Source of the DNA: JABDMH01 sp050298535
GTDB taxonomy: Bacteria; Bacteroidota; Bacteroidia; Chitinophagales; Saprospiraceae
Direction: 5' to 3'
Assembly (NCBI GenBank): GCA_050298535.1
Contig: JBNKUI010000087.1
Coordinates: 248,001 to 312,000, forward strand
DNA length: 64,000 nt
Below are positions 1 to 6,787 of this stretch, in pieces; within the stretch, counting starts at the first letter, position 1; each line of letters opens with the position of its first letter. Both the position numbers and the translations under genes were made by a program. Below the pieces are notes generated by a model that saw nothing but the letters and a program-made list of their open reading frames with translations, was not told where the DNA came from and made no database searches.

Positions 1-513
1 GAGATCACCTCCTTTCAAAAGTATCCAACCGGCAGGTTCTTCCCGTGATATTAAATGTCGACTCCAATCAATCAGTTTTTGGGTTAGGCCTACTGCTCTT
101 GATACAATGTATTGATATTCTCCCTTGTGGTACTCTGCGCGTGTTTGCAAGGCGGTGACATTAGAGAGTCCCAAATTGTCAATTACTTCTTGTACTACAC
201 TGATTTTTTTCCGAGTACCATCTATCAAGGTGAAAGTAGAAGATTCATTAACGATTGCTAATGGAATACCCGGAAATCCACCACCTGTACCCAGGTCCAG
301 GACAGTGGTCCCCGGTTGAAAGTCCATCAATTTTTGGATCGCCAGACTATGCAACACATGACGTTCGAAAAGATGGTCTATATCCTTCCTTGAAATTACA
401 TTTATCTTGCTATTTAAGTCGCGGTATAGTGGCTCCATTGCTGACAAGAGGTCCATTGTTTCTTCTGGAAGAGAAGAAAAGTACTTCTTAAGAATCTGTG
501 AGCCATTTACCAT
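1..513 (-). CDS. rsmG: 16S rRNA (guanine-N7) methyltransferase RsmG, 3' end cut off by window
   Basis: RsmG (GidB) uses S-adenosylmethionine to methylate a guanine in the 530 loop of 16S rRNA. The 171 codons in the window contain the SAM-binding motif VLDLGTGGGFPG followed by an IDGTRKK stretch and an ISRKDIDHLFERH segment typical of the family. The frame is open to the window edge, so the C-terminal part is missing only because of the cut. The ATG at 513 overlaps the last codons of the upstream glycosyltransferase gene (TGG TAA), which suggests translational coupling. Full-length family members are about 205-215 aa. Identification is firm; the exact start is chosen from the overlap and from family length. 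Confidence 0.93.
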   Translation of the reverse strand, partial: MVNGSQILKKYFSSLPEETMDLLSAMEPLYRDLNSKINVISRKDIDHLFERHVLHSLAIQKLMDFQPGTTVLDLGTGGGFPGIPLAIVNESSTFTLIDGTRKKISVVQEVIDNLGLSNVTALQTRAEYHKGEYQYIVSRAVGLTQKLIDWSRHLISREEPAGWILLKGGDL

Positions 514-1586
514 CGAGAAGTGGGTTTTAATACAAGAAATAATGCAATAAAGGGATAATAGAATATATAAAGACTATCCAGAATCAAAGCTATTGAGAAA
601 AACTTAGGGGGAAGGCTCGAGTTAGATCTTCGAAACCTTTGGATCATCAGGAAACCACGACATATCCAGAGAGTGATTATCAACAACAGTGCATGTCCAG
701 CAAAAAGCAGATAGAAAAAGGAAGCATAGAATAACCAATGACTGGCAGCAAAAACAGATAAGCGCACTTGAGTGAAAAGATTGTATCGCCAGGAAGGGGA
801 TGTATGTCTTCGTTTCTGATGAAGAAATGCTTGAAGTGAAGGAGGAGGCTCTGATATCATCTTTGCTCGCGCATGCGTTTGTACGATGATGGACACATTC
901 CGTAGAGAGGATATCAGTAGGTCGTCATCACCACCTATGATACCATCTTGGGAGCGGTCTTCATACAAATGCTTCCGGTAGGCCATGTTTCTGCCCACTC
1001 CCATGTAGGAATAGCCACGTAATGTTGCTGATGCGTAAAGAAGAAAGACCAAAATATTGTCAAAATATGCAAAGCGGGAAATTAGTTTGTCGCGGAAGAT
1101 CAAAGGAGCCGCCCCGAGGACTACATCAGCATCATGGTTGAAAGGTTCCACCATATAAGCTAACCAATACCTCGAGCTGGGCAGACAATCGGCATCAGTC
1201 AGCAGGATGTGCTCATATTGGGCTGCTGCAATACCACAAGTAAGAGCGTATTTTTTACCGGGCACATCTTTATCAGGATGGCACACACGCACCTGCCTAT
1301 GCTCAGTTTTAAAATGTTCTAGTATCCGGGAGGTTTCATCAATAGACCAGTCATCAACAACTATGATTTCAAAAGGACTATATTTTTGAGAGAGAATTGA
1401 AGGCAGGAGTCTTTCCAGGTTTTCTGCTTCATTCTTTGCACAAATCACGAGAGAAATACCTGGCCCTGAGCAAGCCGGAAGGGTATCGGAACCATCAGAT
1501 TTTACACCGCTAAACTCGAACACCCAAAAGTATAGCTGGACAAGAAAGCTACATATGAAAATGCCGAAGGCAAGCGTGTAAATCAA
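507..1586 (-). CDS. Family 2 glycosyltransferase, membrane-anchored
   Basis: This 359-aa protein has one N-terminal membrane segment (about 2-23), a GT-A catalytic domain (about 43-265) and two or three C-terminal membrane segments (about 276-355). Visible GT2 landmarks are VVDDWS (76-81), the metal-binding DAD at 131-133, the GGDDD acceptor-site region (218-222) and a QKRRHTS motif (257-263) like the Q(R/Q)xRW of processive enzymes. It should transfer a sugar from a nucleotide sugar to a lipid or polysaccharide acceptor at the inner face of the cytoplasmic membrane; the sugar and acceptor cannot be read from the sequence. It ends inside the start of rsmG. A start codon at 1586 leaves a sensible signal-anchor. 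Confidence 0.85.
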   Translation of the reverse strand: MIYTLAFGIFICSFLVQLYFWVFEFSGVKSDGSDTLPACSGPGISLVICAKNEAENLERLLPSILSQKYSPFEIIVVDDWSIDETSRILEHFKTEHRQVRVCHPDKDVPGKKYALTCGIAAAQYEHILLTDADCLPSSRYWLAYMVEPFNHDADVVLGAAPLIFRDKLISRFAYFDNILVFLLYASATLRGYSYMGVGRNMAYRKHLYEDRSQDGIIGGDDDLLISSLRNVSIIVQTHARAKMISEPPPSLQAFLHQKRRHTSPSWRYNLFTQVRLSVFAASHWLFYASFFYLLFAGHALLLIITLWICRGFLMIQRFRRSNSSLPPKFFSIALILDSLYIFYYPFIALFLVLKPTSRW

Positions 1587-1616
1587 TATTAATCAGGATC
1601 TCTGTATGCTTGCAAA

Positions 1617-2474
1617 TTAAGCATTTGCTGTGGAGCTCCCTATTATGGACATTGGATCTACCCCAAAGTATTCACTTATTTTTTCGTATGACTCATCAAG
1701 GTGCATTTTATAGCGTACGGGGAAAGCAAAGAAATAGGTTGTAGCCACGGCCTCCCATTGGATATACGCTTCCGGAAGACCGATGTAATCAACGATTTGT
1801 TCATTTTCAAATCCACTGATTTCGGGTAGAACTTCCAGGTCCAGTTTGAACTCGGGCGGATGAGACATAAATATTATTTTAACCCATTCATACATTGCCG
1901 TATTAAAAAAGTCCTGAGGAAACCGATGTGCTTTCATGAAATGATCAGCGCAGAAAAGTAATACCTTATCCTGAACATACAATTCGCTGGAATGCAAATA
2001 CTTAGGATGTTGTGGAGAAGGGAATGGGTGTTTGTAGATCACAATGTTTTCATACGGGTCAAACAATTTGTGCCATTCGGGTCTAAATGCAGCAAGGATA
2101 TGAGCATTAGCAGCAACTACAACCTTTAAGTCTTCCGGGACTTTGTCAAACCCCTGAGGCATAAAGGTTTTTGATTTTAGAAACATACTAGTGGCATTTT
2201 CGAAGGACTGTTTCTGATCTTTCTCCATCAACCTCGCAAGTGGCATATGATCTTCGATAAAGCGCATCATACCTTTGGGCAGCTTCTGGGGATATTTTCG
2301 CACGTACCAACGATCAATATATTCGTGTGAAACATATACCGCAGCGACAGCTATAACCAGCGGTACCAACAGGTAGGAGTACTCGGACATGCCCCAGACA
2401 TAGCTGGCAAGCACTACTCCACCTAGGAGCATTACCAGGGGAATAATTATCCATTTTGAAAGTATCATATCCAT
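1617..2474 (-). CDS. MtfA (M90)-like membrane protein with lost zinc site
   Basis: The 285-aa product has two N-terminal membrane segments (about 9-27 and 33-49), then a soluble domain whose layout follows MtfA-type peptidases. It has an F...FLKSKTF helix (91-104), DLKVVVAANAHILAAF (115-130), YENIVIYKHPF (141-151) and then the helix that should carry HExxH. Here that helix reads MYEWVK (194-199), so both zinc-binding histidines are absent. In E. coli MtfA is a soluble zinc peptidase acting on the Mlc/PTS system. The present protein is therefore probably a non-catalytic relative used for binding, which is inference. The alignment is by eye. The start at 2474 has an in-frame ATG two codons later as an alternative. 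A perfect 16-bp palindrome lies just upstream. Confidence 0.6.
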   Translation of the reverse strand: MDMILSKWIIIPLVMLLGGVVLASYVWGMSEYSYLLVPLVIAVAAVYVSHEYIDRWYVRKYPQKLPKGMMRFIEDHMPLARLMEKDQKQSFENATSMFLKSKTFMPQGFDKVPEDLKVVVAANAHILAAFRPEWHKLFDPYENIVIYKHPFPSPQHPKYLHSSELYVQDKVLLFCADHFMKAHRFPQDFFNTAMYEWVKIIFMSHPPEFKLDLEVLPEISGFENEQIVDYIGLPEAYIQWEAVATTYFFAFPVRYKMHLDESYEKISEYFGVDPMSIIGSSTANA

Positions 2475-2479
2475 CTCTA

Positions 2480-2495
2480 CTAAAATTAATTTTAG
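2480..2495. promoter_or_regulatory. Perfect 16-bp palindrome upstream of the MtfA-like gene
   Basis: The sequence CTAAAATTAATTTTAG reads the same on both strands and sits 6 bp upstream of the ATG at 2474 of the - strand gene. Its place is that of an operator for a dimeric regulator, or of a region covering the transcript start. No regulator can be named. A chance AT-rich palindrome is possible. Confidence 0.4.
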
Positions 2496-2506
2496 CGCTT
2501 AAATGT

Positions 2507-2536
2507 TTGCTGTATTAGAAAAAGAATCTAAATTTG
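2507..2536 (+). promoter_or_regulatory. Bacteroidota-type promoter of tRNA-Phe
   Basis: TTG at 2507-2509 (-33 element) is followed after 19 bp by TAAATTTG at 2529-2536, a perfect TAnnTTTG -7 element. Transcription should begin near 2540, about 24 nt before the mature tRNA. A 5-bp hairpin (CCCCT 2541-2545 / AGGGG 2553-2557) lies in the leader. Confidence 0.8.
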
Positions 2537-2563
2537 CGATCCCCTGAAAATGAGGGGAATGGA

Positions 2564-2636
2564 GGTACCTTAGCTCAGTTGGTAGAGCACAGGACTGAAA
2601 ATCCTGGTGTCCCTGGTTCGATTCCTGGAGGTACCA
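2564..2636 (+). tRNA. tRNA-Phe (anticodon GAA)
   Basis: A full cloverleaf can be folded. The acceptor stem is GGTACCT (2564-2570) with AGGTACC (2629-2635), the D stem is GCTC/GAGC, and the anticodon stem is CAGGA/TCCTG with loop CTGAAAA giving anticodon GAA at 2597-2599. The T stem is CCTGG/CCTGG with loop TTCGATT, and the discriminator is A at 2636. CCA is not encoded. It lies alone between a perfect promoter and a strong terminator, so it forms its own transcription unit. Confidence 0.98.
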
Positions 2637-2653
2637 CACAAAGTAAAGATTTC

Positions 2654-2686
2654 AAATGGCTGTCAACCCTGACAGCCATTTCTTTT
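2654..2686 (+). terminator. Rho-independent terminator after tRNA-Phe
   Basis: A perfect 11-bp stem (AAATGGCTGTC at 2654-2664, GACAGCCATTT at 2671-2681) with a 6-nt loop is followed by CTTTT. It begins 17 nt after the tRNA 3' end. Confidence 0.9.
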
Positions 2687-2761
2687 ACGATCAATAGCTG
2701 TGCCAAGGATTCTGGATATACGAATAATGCAGCCCACACCATAAACGCATCAAATAATTTT

Positions 2762-2769
2762 TATATTTG
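2762..2769 (+). promoter_or_regulatory. -7 element of the ogt promoter
   Basis: TATATTTG matches TAnnTTTG and ends 7 nt before the GTG start codon of ogt. No clear TTG is seen at the -33 position. If this element is used, the ogt mRNA has almost no leader. Confidence 0.5.
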
Positions 2770-2776
2770 AAAGAGC

Positions 2777-3277
2777 GTGAACTACACTGCATATCATAGG
2801 ACTCCAATTGGGTATATCCAAATCACCTTTTCTGCCCAGGGCTTGAAGCAACTTCAGCTGGTTCAGAAACCCACAAAGCAGCCAAGCCAAAATCTTGAAC
2901 TTGCACATCAATACTTTGAGCAGCTGGATGAGTACTTTTCTGGAACAAGGAAATACTTTGATATAAAACTTGATTTGGAAGACCTACCTCTTTTTCAGCA
3001 GGATGTCTTAAAGATGATTGCCTCGATCCCTTACGGGAAAACCAGATCGTATAAGCAGCTGGCATCAGTACTAGGTAAGCCAAAGGCCTCCAGAGCTGTT
3101 GGCCGAGCCTCCCATAAGAACCCAATTCCTATAATTATTCCCTGCCACCGAGTCATTGGCAATGACGGAAAACTGACGGGATATGCCTATGGTGTAGAAA
3201 TCAAAAGGGAACTTTTGGAGATCGAGAACCCCGATGCGTATAAGCATCAAATGGCACTTTTTGAGGTGTTAGTTTAA
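2777..3277 (+). CDS. ogt: Methylated-DNA-[protein]-cysteine S-methyltransferase
   Basis: This suicide DNA-repair enzyme moves the alkyl group from O6-alkylguanine (and O4-alkylthymine) to its own cysteine. The 166-aa protein has the conserved C-terminal domain with FQQDVLKMIASIPYGKTRSY (73-92), the helix-turn-helix SRAVGRASHKNP (105-116) and the active-site motif PCHRV (122-126, acceptor Cys123). Its length is normal for Ogt without an AdaA domain. The GTG at 2777 fits the length and lies 7 nt after a TATATTTG promoter element. The 3' end overlaps the convergent apaG by 9 nt. Confidence 0.95.
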   Translation: MNYTAYHRTPIGYIQITFSAQGLKQLQLVQKPTKQPSQNLELAHQYFEQLDEYFSGTRKYFDIKLDLEDLPLFQQDVLKMIASIPYGKTRSYKQLASVLGKPKASRAVGRASHKNPIPIIIPCHRVIGNDGKLTGYAYGVEIKRELLEIENPDAYKHQMALFEVLV

Positions 3278-3655
3278 CTTGAAGGGCGCAGTGAGATCAA
3301 ATGCGGGGATCTGAACCTGAAAAATCAAATCATCCTCCAAACGTTTCATGGTGTACTGACCGGACATTTTACCGAGACCCGTACCCAAAGGGCACCAAGA
3401 ATTGTATTCATGAATTTGTCCGGGTCTCAGGATGGGTTGTTGGCCGATAACACCGTTTCCTTCTACGTTCTTTTTACGTCCGTTTGAATCCACAATTAAC
3501 CAGTGACGACGCAGAAGCTGAACAGTAAACTCACTTAGATTTTCGATGGTGATTTCATAGGAATACAGGTATCTGTGTTCTTTGGGGTTCGAATGTTGTG
3601 GCTCATACTGGGGTTGAACACATATTTTAATACCCTTAGTTATCTGTGTTTCCAT
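3269..3655 (-). CDS. apaG: ApaG (CorD) domain protein
   Basis: ApaG is a small beta-sandwich protein linked to Co2+/Mg2+ efflux and stress in enterobacteria; its biochemical role is unsettled. The protein shows the family motifs YLYSYEITIENLS, QLLRRHWLIVDSNGR, VEGNGVIGQQPIL, PGQIHEYNSWCPL and GKMSGQYTM. I place the start at the ATG at 3655 (128 aa) because family members begin close to this point; an in-frame ATG three codons earlier (3664) is also possible. The 5' end lies inside the 3' end of gmk, so the two genes are transcribed together and probably coupled. Confidence 0.9.
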   Translation of the reverse strand: METQITKGIKICVQPQYEPQHSNPKEHRYLYSYEITIENLSEFTVQLLRRHWLIVDSNGRKKNVEGNGVIGQQPILRPGQIHEYNSWCPLGTGLGKMSGQYTMKRLEDDLIFQVQIPAFDLTAPFKLN

Positions 3656-4277
3656 CGTCTTCAAAAAACTTGTATTTATTAAAAATAAACTCTTCCACCA
3701 TAAGTGCAGCTTCCTTTTTTGCTACCTCCAATATATCATTAACAAGGATCTTGTCAAATAGCTGTTCATATGTCATCTCATGCTTCACACGTGTAATCCG
3801 CTTTCGCAAACTTTTTTCATCCTCAGTACCTCTGGATTTGAGGCGATTGATTAAAACGTTAAGAGATGGTGGTCTGATGAAAATAGCCAGGCATCTATCG
3901 CCGAAATGTGATTTTATGCTTTGCGCCCCCTTAACATCAACATCGAAAATGATATGCTTTTTTAATGACCATATTCGATCCACTTCTGACTTCAGGGTGC
4001 CGTAATAGAGGTCTGCATAGACTTCTTCCCATTCAAGGAAGGCCTCTGCCCTGATTTTGGACTGAAACTCTTCTTTTGATAAAAAATAATAGTCTTTTCC
4101 ATTTTTCTCTCCGGGCCTCTTGGCCCTGCTTGTTGCAGAGACTGAAAAATCAAGATAGGTGGAATAGCTATTGAGGAGATGTCTGACTATGGTTGTTTTG
4201 CCACCGCCTGATGGGGCAGTAAAGATTATGACCTTGCCATGAAACTCAGTGGAGTTAGGCTCTTCATTAGACGACAT
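3636..4277 (-). CDS. gmk: Guanylate kinase
   Basis: Guanylate kinase phosphorylates GMP (and dGMP) to the diphosphate with ATP. The P-loop APSGGGKTT is at 21-29, followed by the GMP-binding SVSATSRAKRPGEKNGKDYYF block and the IIFDVDVKGAQSIKSHF block with the catalytic region and lid. The length, 213 aa, is usual. The 5' end overlaps yicC by 11 nt and the 3' end overlaps apaG, giving a yicC-gmk-apaG operon. The yicC-gmk pair is widespread in bacteria. Confidence 0.97.
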   Translation of the reverse strand: MSSNEEPNSTEFHGKVIIFTAPSGGGKTTIVRHLLNSYSTYLDFSVSATSRAKRPGEKNGKDYYFLSKEEFQSKIRAEAFLEWEEVYADLYYGTLKSEVDRIWSLKKHIIFDVDVKGAQSIKSHFGDRCLAIFIRPPSLNVLINRLKSRGTEDEKSLRKRITRVKHEMTYEQLFDKILVNDILEVAKKEAALMVEEFIFNKYKFFEDDGNTDN

Positions 4278-5142
4278 TGGCTAGTTGTTCTTTTATCTTT
4301 TCCAAATCATCCTTCATTCTGACTACCAATTTCTGAATGTCAGATGAATATGCTTTCGCACCCAACGTGTTGATTTCACGCCCAATTTCCTGACTAATGA
4401 AATTGAGCTTTCGACCTTTCATAACTTCCTTGTTGCCCATGATCTGAAGAAAGTAGTTGCAATGTTGTTTCAAGCGTACCTTTTCCTCGGTGATGTCTAT
4501 CTTTTCAAGGTAAAAAAGGACCTCTTGTTCAAATCGGTTTTCATCCACATTTTCACGAGACAAATACTCGTCGAGACTTGAGGACATGCGCTGGCGAACT
4601 TTTTCCACGCGTTCCGCCTCATAAGGCGTCACCAGATCAAGTAATTGCATGATGGATCTAACATGGATTTGCAAATCAGCCTCAATAGCGGATCCTTCTT
4701 CGGCACGATGTGCTATTAATTTGGTTAGTGCAGCATCAAGTGTGCCTTGAATGGTCTCCCAATCTTCATCAGAAATAGATTCCTCGGATGTGGATACCAC
4801 TTCGGGCAATCTCATGATGGAACTCAAGAGGTCGCCATCAGGAATTTTCAACTCTTGCTGTAACGAAGTCAGTTGATGATGGTACTGACGAAAAATCGAC
4901 CCGTTTATTGAATAGTTTTCACCACCTTCCTGATTCTCGAATGTAAATGTGGCTTCAATTTTTCCACGTAACACCTTATCATGCAAGATCTTTCTGAGGA
5001 CCATTTCTTTTTCCTGAAAAATGGGAGGAACACGTAATCGCAAGTCAACAAACTTACTATTAAGGGTTTTTATCTCGATTGCGATACTCTTATTAGTAAG
5101 TGCAGCTGTAGAACGACCATAGCTGGTCATGGATAGTAACAT
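4267..5142 (-). CDS. yicC: YicC/YloC-type endoribonuclease
   Basis: YicC proteins are endoribonucleases involved in RNA turnover. The N-terminal domain starts with LSMTSYGRS and contains IEIKTLNSKFVDLRLRVP. The C-terminal DUF1732-type domain has KVRLKQHCNYFLQIM and GRKLNFISQEIGREINTLGAK, both highly conserved. The start is taken at the ATG at 5142 (about 291 aa), giving the usual MxxSMT beginning. A longer reading from a TTG at 5160 is unlikely because that TTG is part of the TATATTTG promoter element; an ATG at 5151 is an alternative. Confidence 0.93.
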   Translation of the reverse strand: MLLSMTSYGRSTAALTNKSIAIEIKTLNSKFVDLRLRVPPIFQEKEMVLRKILHDKVLRGKIEATFTFENQEGGENYSINGSIFRQYHHQLTSLQQELKIPDGDLLSSIMRLPEVVSTSEESISDEDWETIQGTLDAALTKLIAHRAEEGSAIEADLQIHVRSIMQLLDLVTPYEAERVEKVRQRMSSSLDEYLSRENVDENRFEQEVLFYLEKIDITEEKVRLKQHCNYFLQIMGNKEVMKGRKLNFISQEIGREINTLGAKAYSSDIQKLVVRMKDDLEKIKEQLANVV

Positions 5143-5157
5143 AAACCACATTTTTCC

Positions 5158-5185
5158 CAAATATAGCTTTTGATATTGTCATCAA
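5158..5185 (-). promoter_or_regulatory. Promoter of the yicC-gmk-apaG operon
   Basis: On the - strand TTG (5185-5183) is followed after 17 bp by TATATTTG (5165-5158), a perfect TAnnTTTG -7 element. The yicC start codon lies only 15 nt further on (or 6 nt for the ATG at 5151), so the mRNA leader is very short. Confidence 0.6.
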
Positions 5186-5276
5186 TAGCACAGATCATAG
5201 CGTGGCCCAGCTCAAGACGGCATACAATTTGTACAAAATTCTGATTATCAAGGTAGTGAAATCTCTAAAATCATCC

Positions 5277-5308
5277 TTGATGACCACAAAAAGCGTGTGG
5301 TATATTTT
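5277..5308 (+). promoter_or_regulatory. Possible promoter of the HU gene cluster
   Basis: TTG (5277-5279) is followed after 21 bp by TATATTTT (5301-5308), a 7 of 8 match to TAnnTTTG. It would give a leader of about 80 nt before the ATG at 5394. Confidence 0.4.
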
Positions 5309-5393
5309 TTTTTATGAAATAAATTGCGAGATTTGCCTCGCTTCTGAAAAAATCACTAAAACCTTTCATAACTAGCTATAAACCAATAATATA

Positions 5394-5702
5394 ATGAGGA
5401 AAGCTGATCTCGTTGCAGCCATATCGGAGAAGACAGGAGTACCAAAGGTAGATGTGTTGGTCACATTGGAGTACTTTTTTACAGAGGTAAAGAATGGGCT
5501 GGCAGATGGAGAAAATGTCTATATACGTGGGTTTGGATCATTTGTGATAAAGAAACGTGCTAAGAAGATAGGTCGGCATATTAAAAAGAATATTGCTATC
5601 GAAATTCCTGAACATTACATTCCATCGTTTAAACCCGCCAAAGTCTTTGTGGACCAGGTGAAAGACAATGTAAAGCAATTGCCTGAGGATGATGAAGGAT
5701 GA
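5394..5702 (+). CDS. HU/IHF-family DNA-binding protein
   Basis: This 102-aa histone-like protein binds and bends DNA as a dimer. It has the N-terminal helices (MRKADLVAAISEKTG), the RGFGSF motif (45-50), a lysine-rich beta-arm (51-70) and the closing SFKPAKVFVD (78-87). An acidic tail (PEDDEG) follows. It starts the cluster HU - TPR protein - small basic protein, with RNase G 200 bp further on. Its stop overlaps the next ATG (ATGA), so the two are translationally coupled. Confidence 0.93.
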   Translation: MRKADLVAAISEKTGVPKVDVLVTLEYFFTEVKNGLADGENVYIRGFGSFVIKKRAKKIGRHIKKNIAIEIPEHYIPSFKPAKVFVDQVKDNVKQLPEDDEG

Positions 5703-6487
5703 CTAGAAGACATGTCTTAGTCATAGCTATGTGGGTCCTTACAGTATTGGTCCTATTTTTTGGCTTTGAGACAAAATCACCGAATCAGGTAGCAGATACT
5801 AAAAGCAGGATTCTGTCTGGAACGCAGTTGGATGTCCAACCCATGATTATGATTGCTAAGGAAAGCCTTGCAGTATCGGATTTGACAGAGGTTGAGAGAA
5901 TGGAGGCTTTGGCCGCAGCTGGAGATAGTACCCAACAGACAGCGGCCCTGAAAGAACTCTCAGGCAAATGGTACCGACTTGGCGAGTACTATGTGGCAGG
6001 TCATTATGCGGAGAAAGTTGCTGAGTCAGAAATGACAGGTCAGGCCTGGAGCATTGCAGGTACTACCTTTATGTCAGGACTGTCTTCTTCAGATGAAATG
6101 CTAAGAGAAGCATGCACTCAAAAAGCGATTCAGGCACTGGAAAATGCAATTAGTCTGGAGCCAGAAAATGTGGAGTACCGTGTCAATCTTTCACTTGTAT
6201 ATACAGAAAATCCACCACCCAATGAACCTATGAAAGGTGTTCAGATGTTATTAAGTCTGAATGAAAAACACCCAGAAAACGTTATGGTACTTACGACCCT
6301 AGCTCGGTTGGCCATAAAAACAGGACAACTCGACCGAGCACAGGCCAGGTTGGAACGTGCCTTAGCCATAGATCCCAAGCACGCCTCGGCAACTTGTCTA
6401 CTAGCCACGGTACTGGAACAGACCGGAGATGTGACACGAGCCCAGGAGCTAAGAAATAAATGTGAATTATTAACATTAAAAGAATAA
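5699..6487 (+). CDS. TPR-repeat membrane-anchored protein
   Basis: The 262-aa product has one N-terminal membrane segment (about 7-21, a signal anchor or uncleaved signal), then helical repeats. The clearest TPR units are at about 145-255 (for example AIQALENAISLEPENVEYRVNLSLVYTE-type spacing and ARLERALAIDPKHASATCLLATVLEQTGD-type spacing). It probably acts as a periplasmic protein-protein scaffold. The overlap with the HU gene and the following small basic protein gene suggest co-expression; the reason is unknown. Confidence 0.85.
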   Translation: MTRRHVLVIAMWVLTVLVLFFGFETKSPNQVADTKSRILSGTQLDVQPMIMIAKESLAVSDLTEVERMEALAAAGDSTQQTAALKELSGKWYRLGEYYVAGHYAEKVAESEMTGQAWSIAGTTFMSGLSSSDEMLREACTQKAIQALENAISLEPENVEYRVNLSLVYTENPPPNEPMKGVQMLLSLNEKHPENVMVLTTLARLAIKTGQLDRAQARLERALAIDPKHASATCLLATVLEQTGDVTRAQELRNKCELLTLKE

Positions 6488-6490
6488 GAT

Positions 6491-6586
6491 ATGCCTTGCG
6501 GTAAGAAGAGAAAGCGACATAAGATCGCTACACACAAAAGAAAAAAGAGACTGCGTAAAAACAGACATAAGAAGAAGAATCGATAA
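6491..6586 (+). CDS. 31-aa very basic protein, mS38/AURKAIP1-like
   Basis: An ATG three bases after the TPR gene opens a 31-codon frame ending at TAA 6584-6586. The product starts MPCGKKRKRHKIATHKRKKR and is about 60 percent Lys, Arg and His. The (K/R)(K/R)xK...HK(R/K)KKRxRKxR pattern resembles the short RNA-binding domain of AURKAIP1/COX24 (mitochondrial mS38), which is found as tiny ribosomal proteins in some bacteria. A ribosome-associated role is inference. Its tight spacing to the upstream gene and its very regular basic composition argue that it is a real gene, despite its size. Confidence 0.75.
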   Translation: MPCGKKRKRHKIATHKRKKRLRKNRHKKKNR

Positions 6587-6657
6587 TCTGGGCTATCAAA
6601 CAGTAGTAGAGCAAGTGTAAATTGCCTCAGGCCCGAAAGAATTTAGAATAATGAGAT

Positions 6658-6683
6658 GATCTTGGTCTAGTGTGATCAAGATC
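6658..6683. repeat. 7-bp inverted repeat in the gap before RNase G
   Basis: GATCTTG (6658-6664) and CAAGATC (6677-6683) are separated by 12 nt. It may be a weak terminator for the HU cluster or a folded element in the RNase G leader (RNase E/G genes are often self-regulated through their leaders). There is no T-run, so neither role is certain. Confidence 0.3.
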
Positions 6684-6787
6684 CTTCTCTGTATGTATAG
6701 TCACGTTTCCTCACTAGAACAAGTATTCAAAGATAACCACGTACATCTGCTACTGAGCCTTTAGCATCTATTAATATTGGATGACTT

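Noticed and set aside
2534..2770. + strand frame across the tRNA gene
   Set aside because: It reads through tRNA-Phe and its terminator, which explain the sequence.
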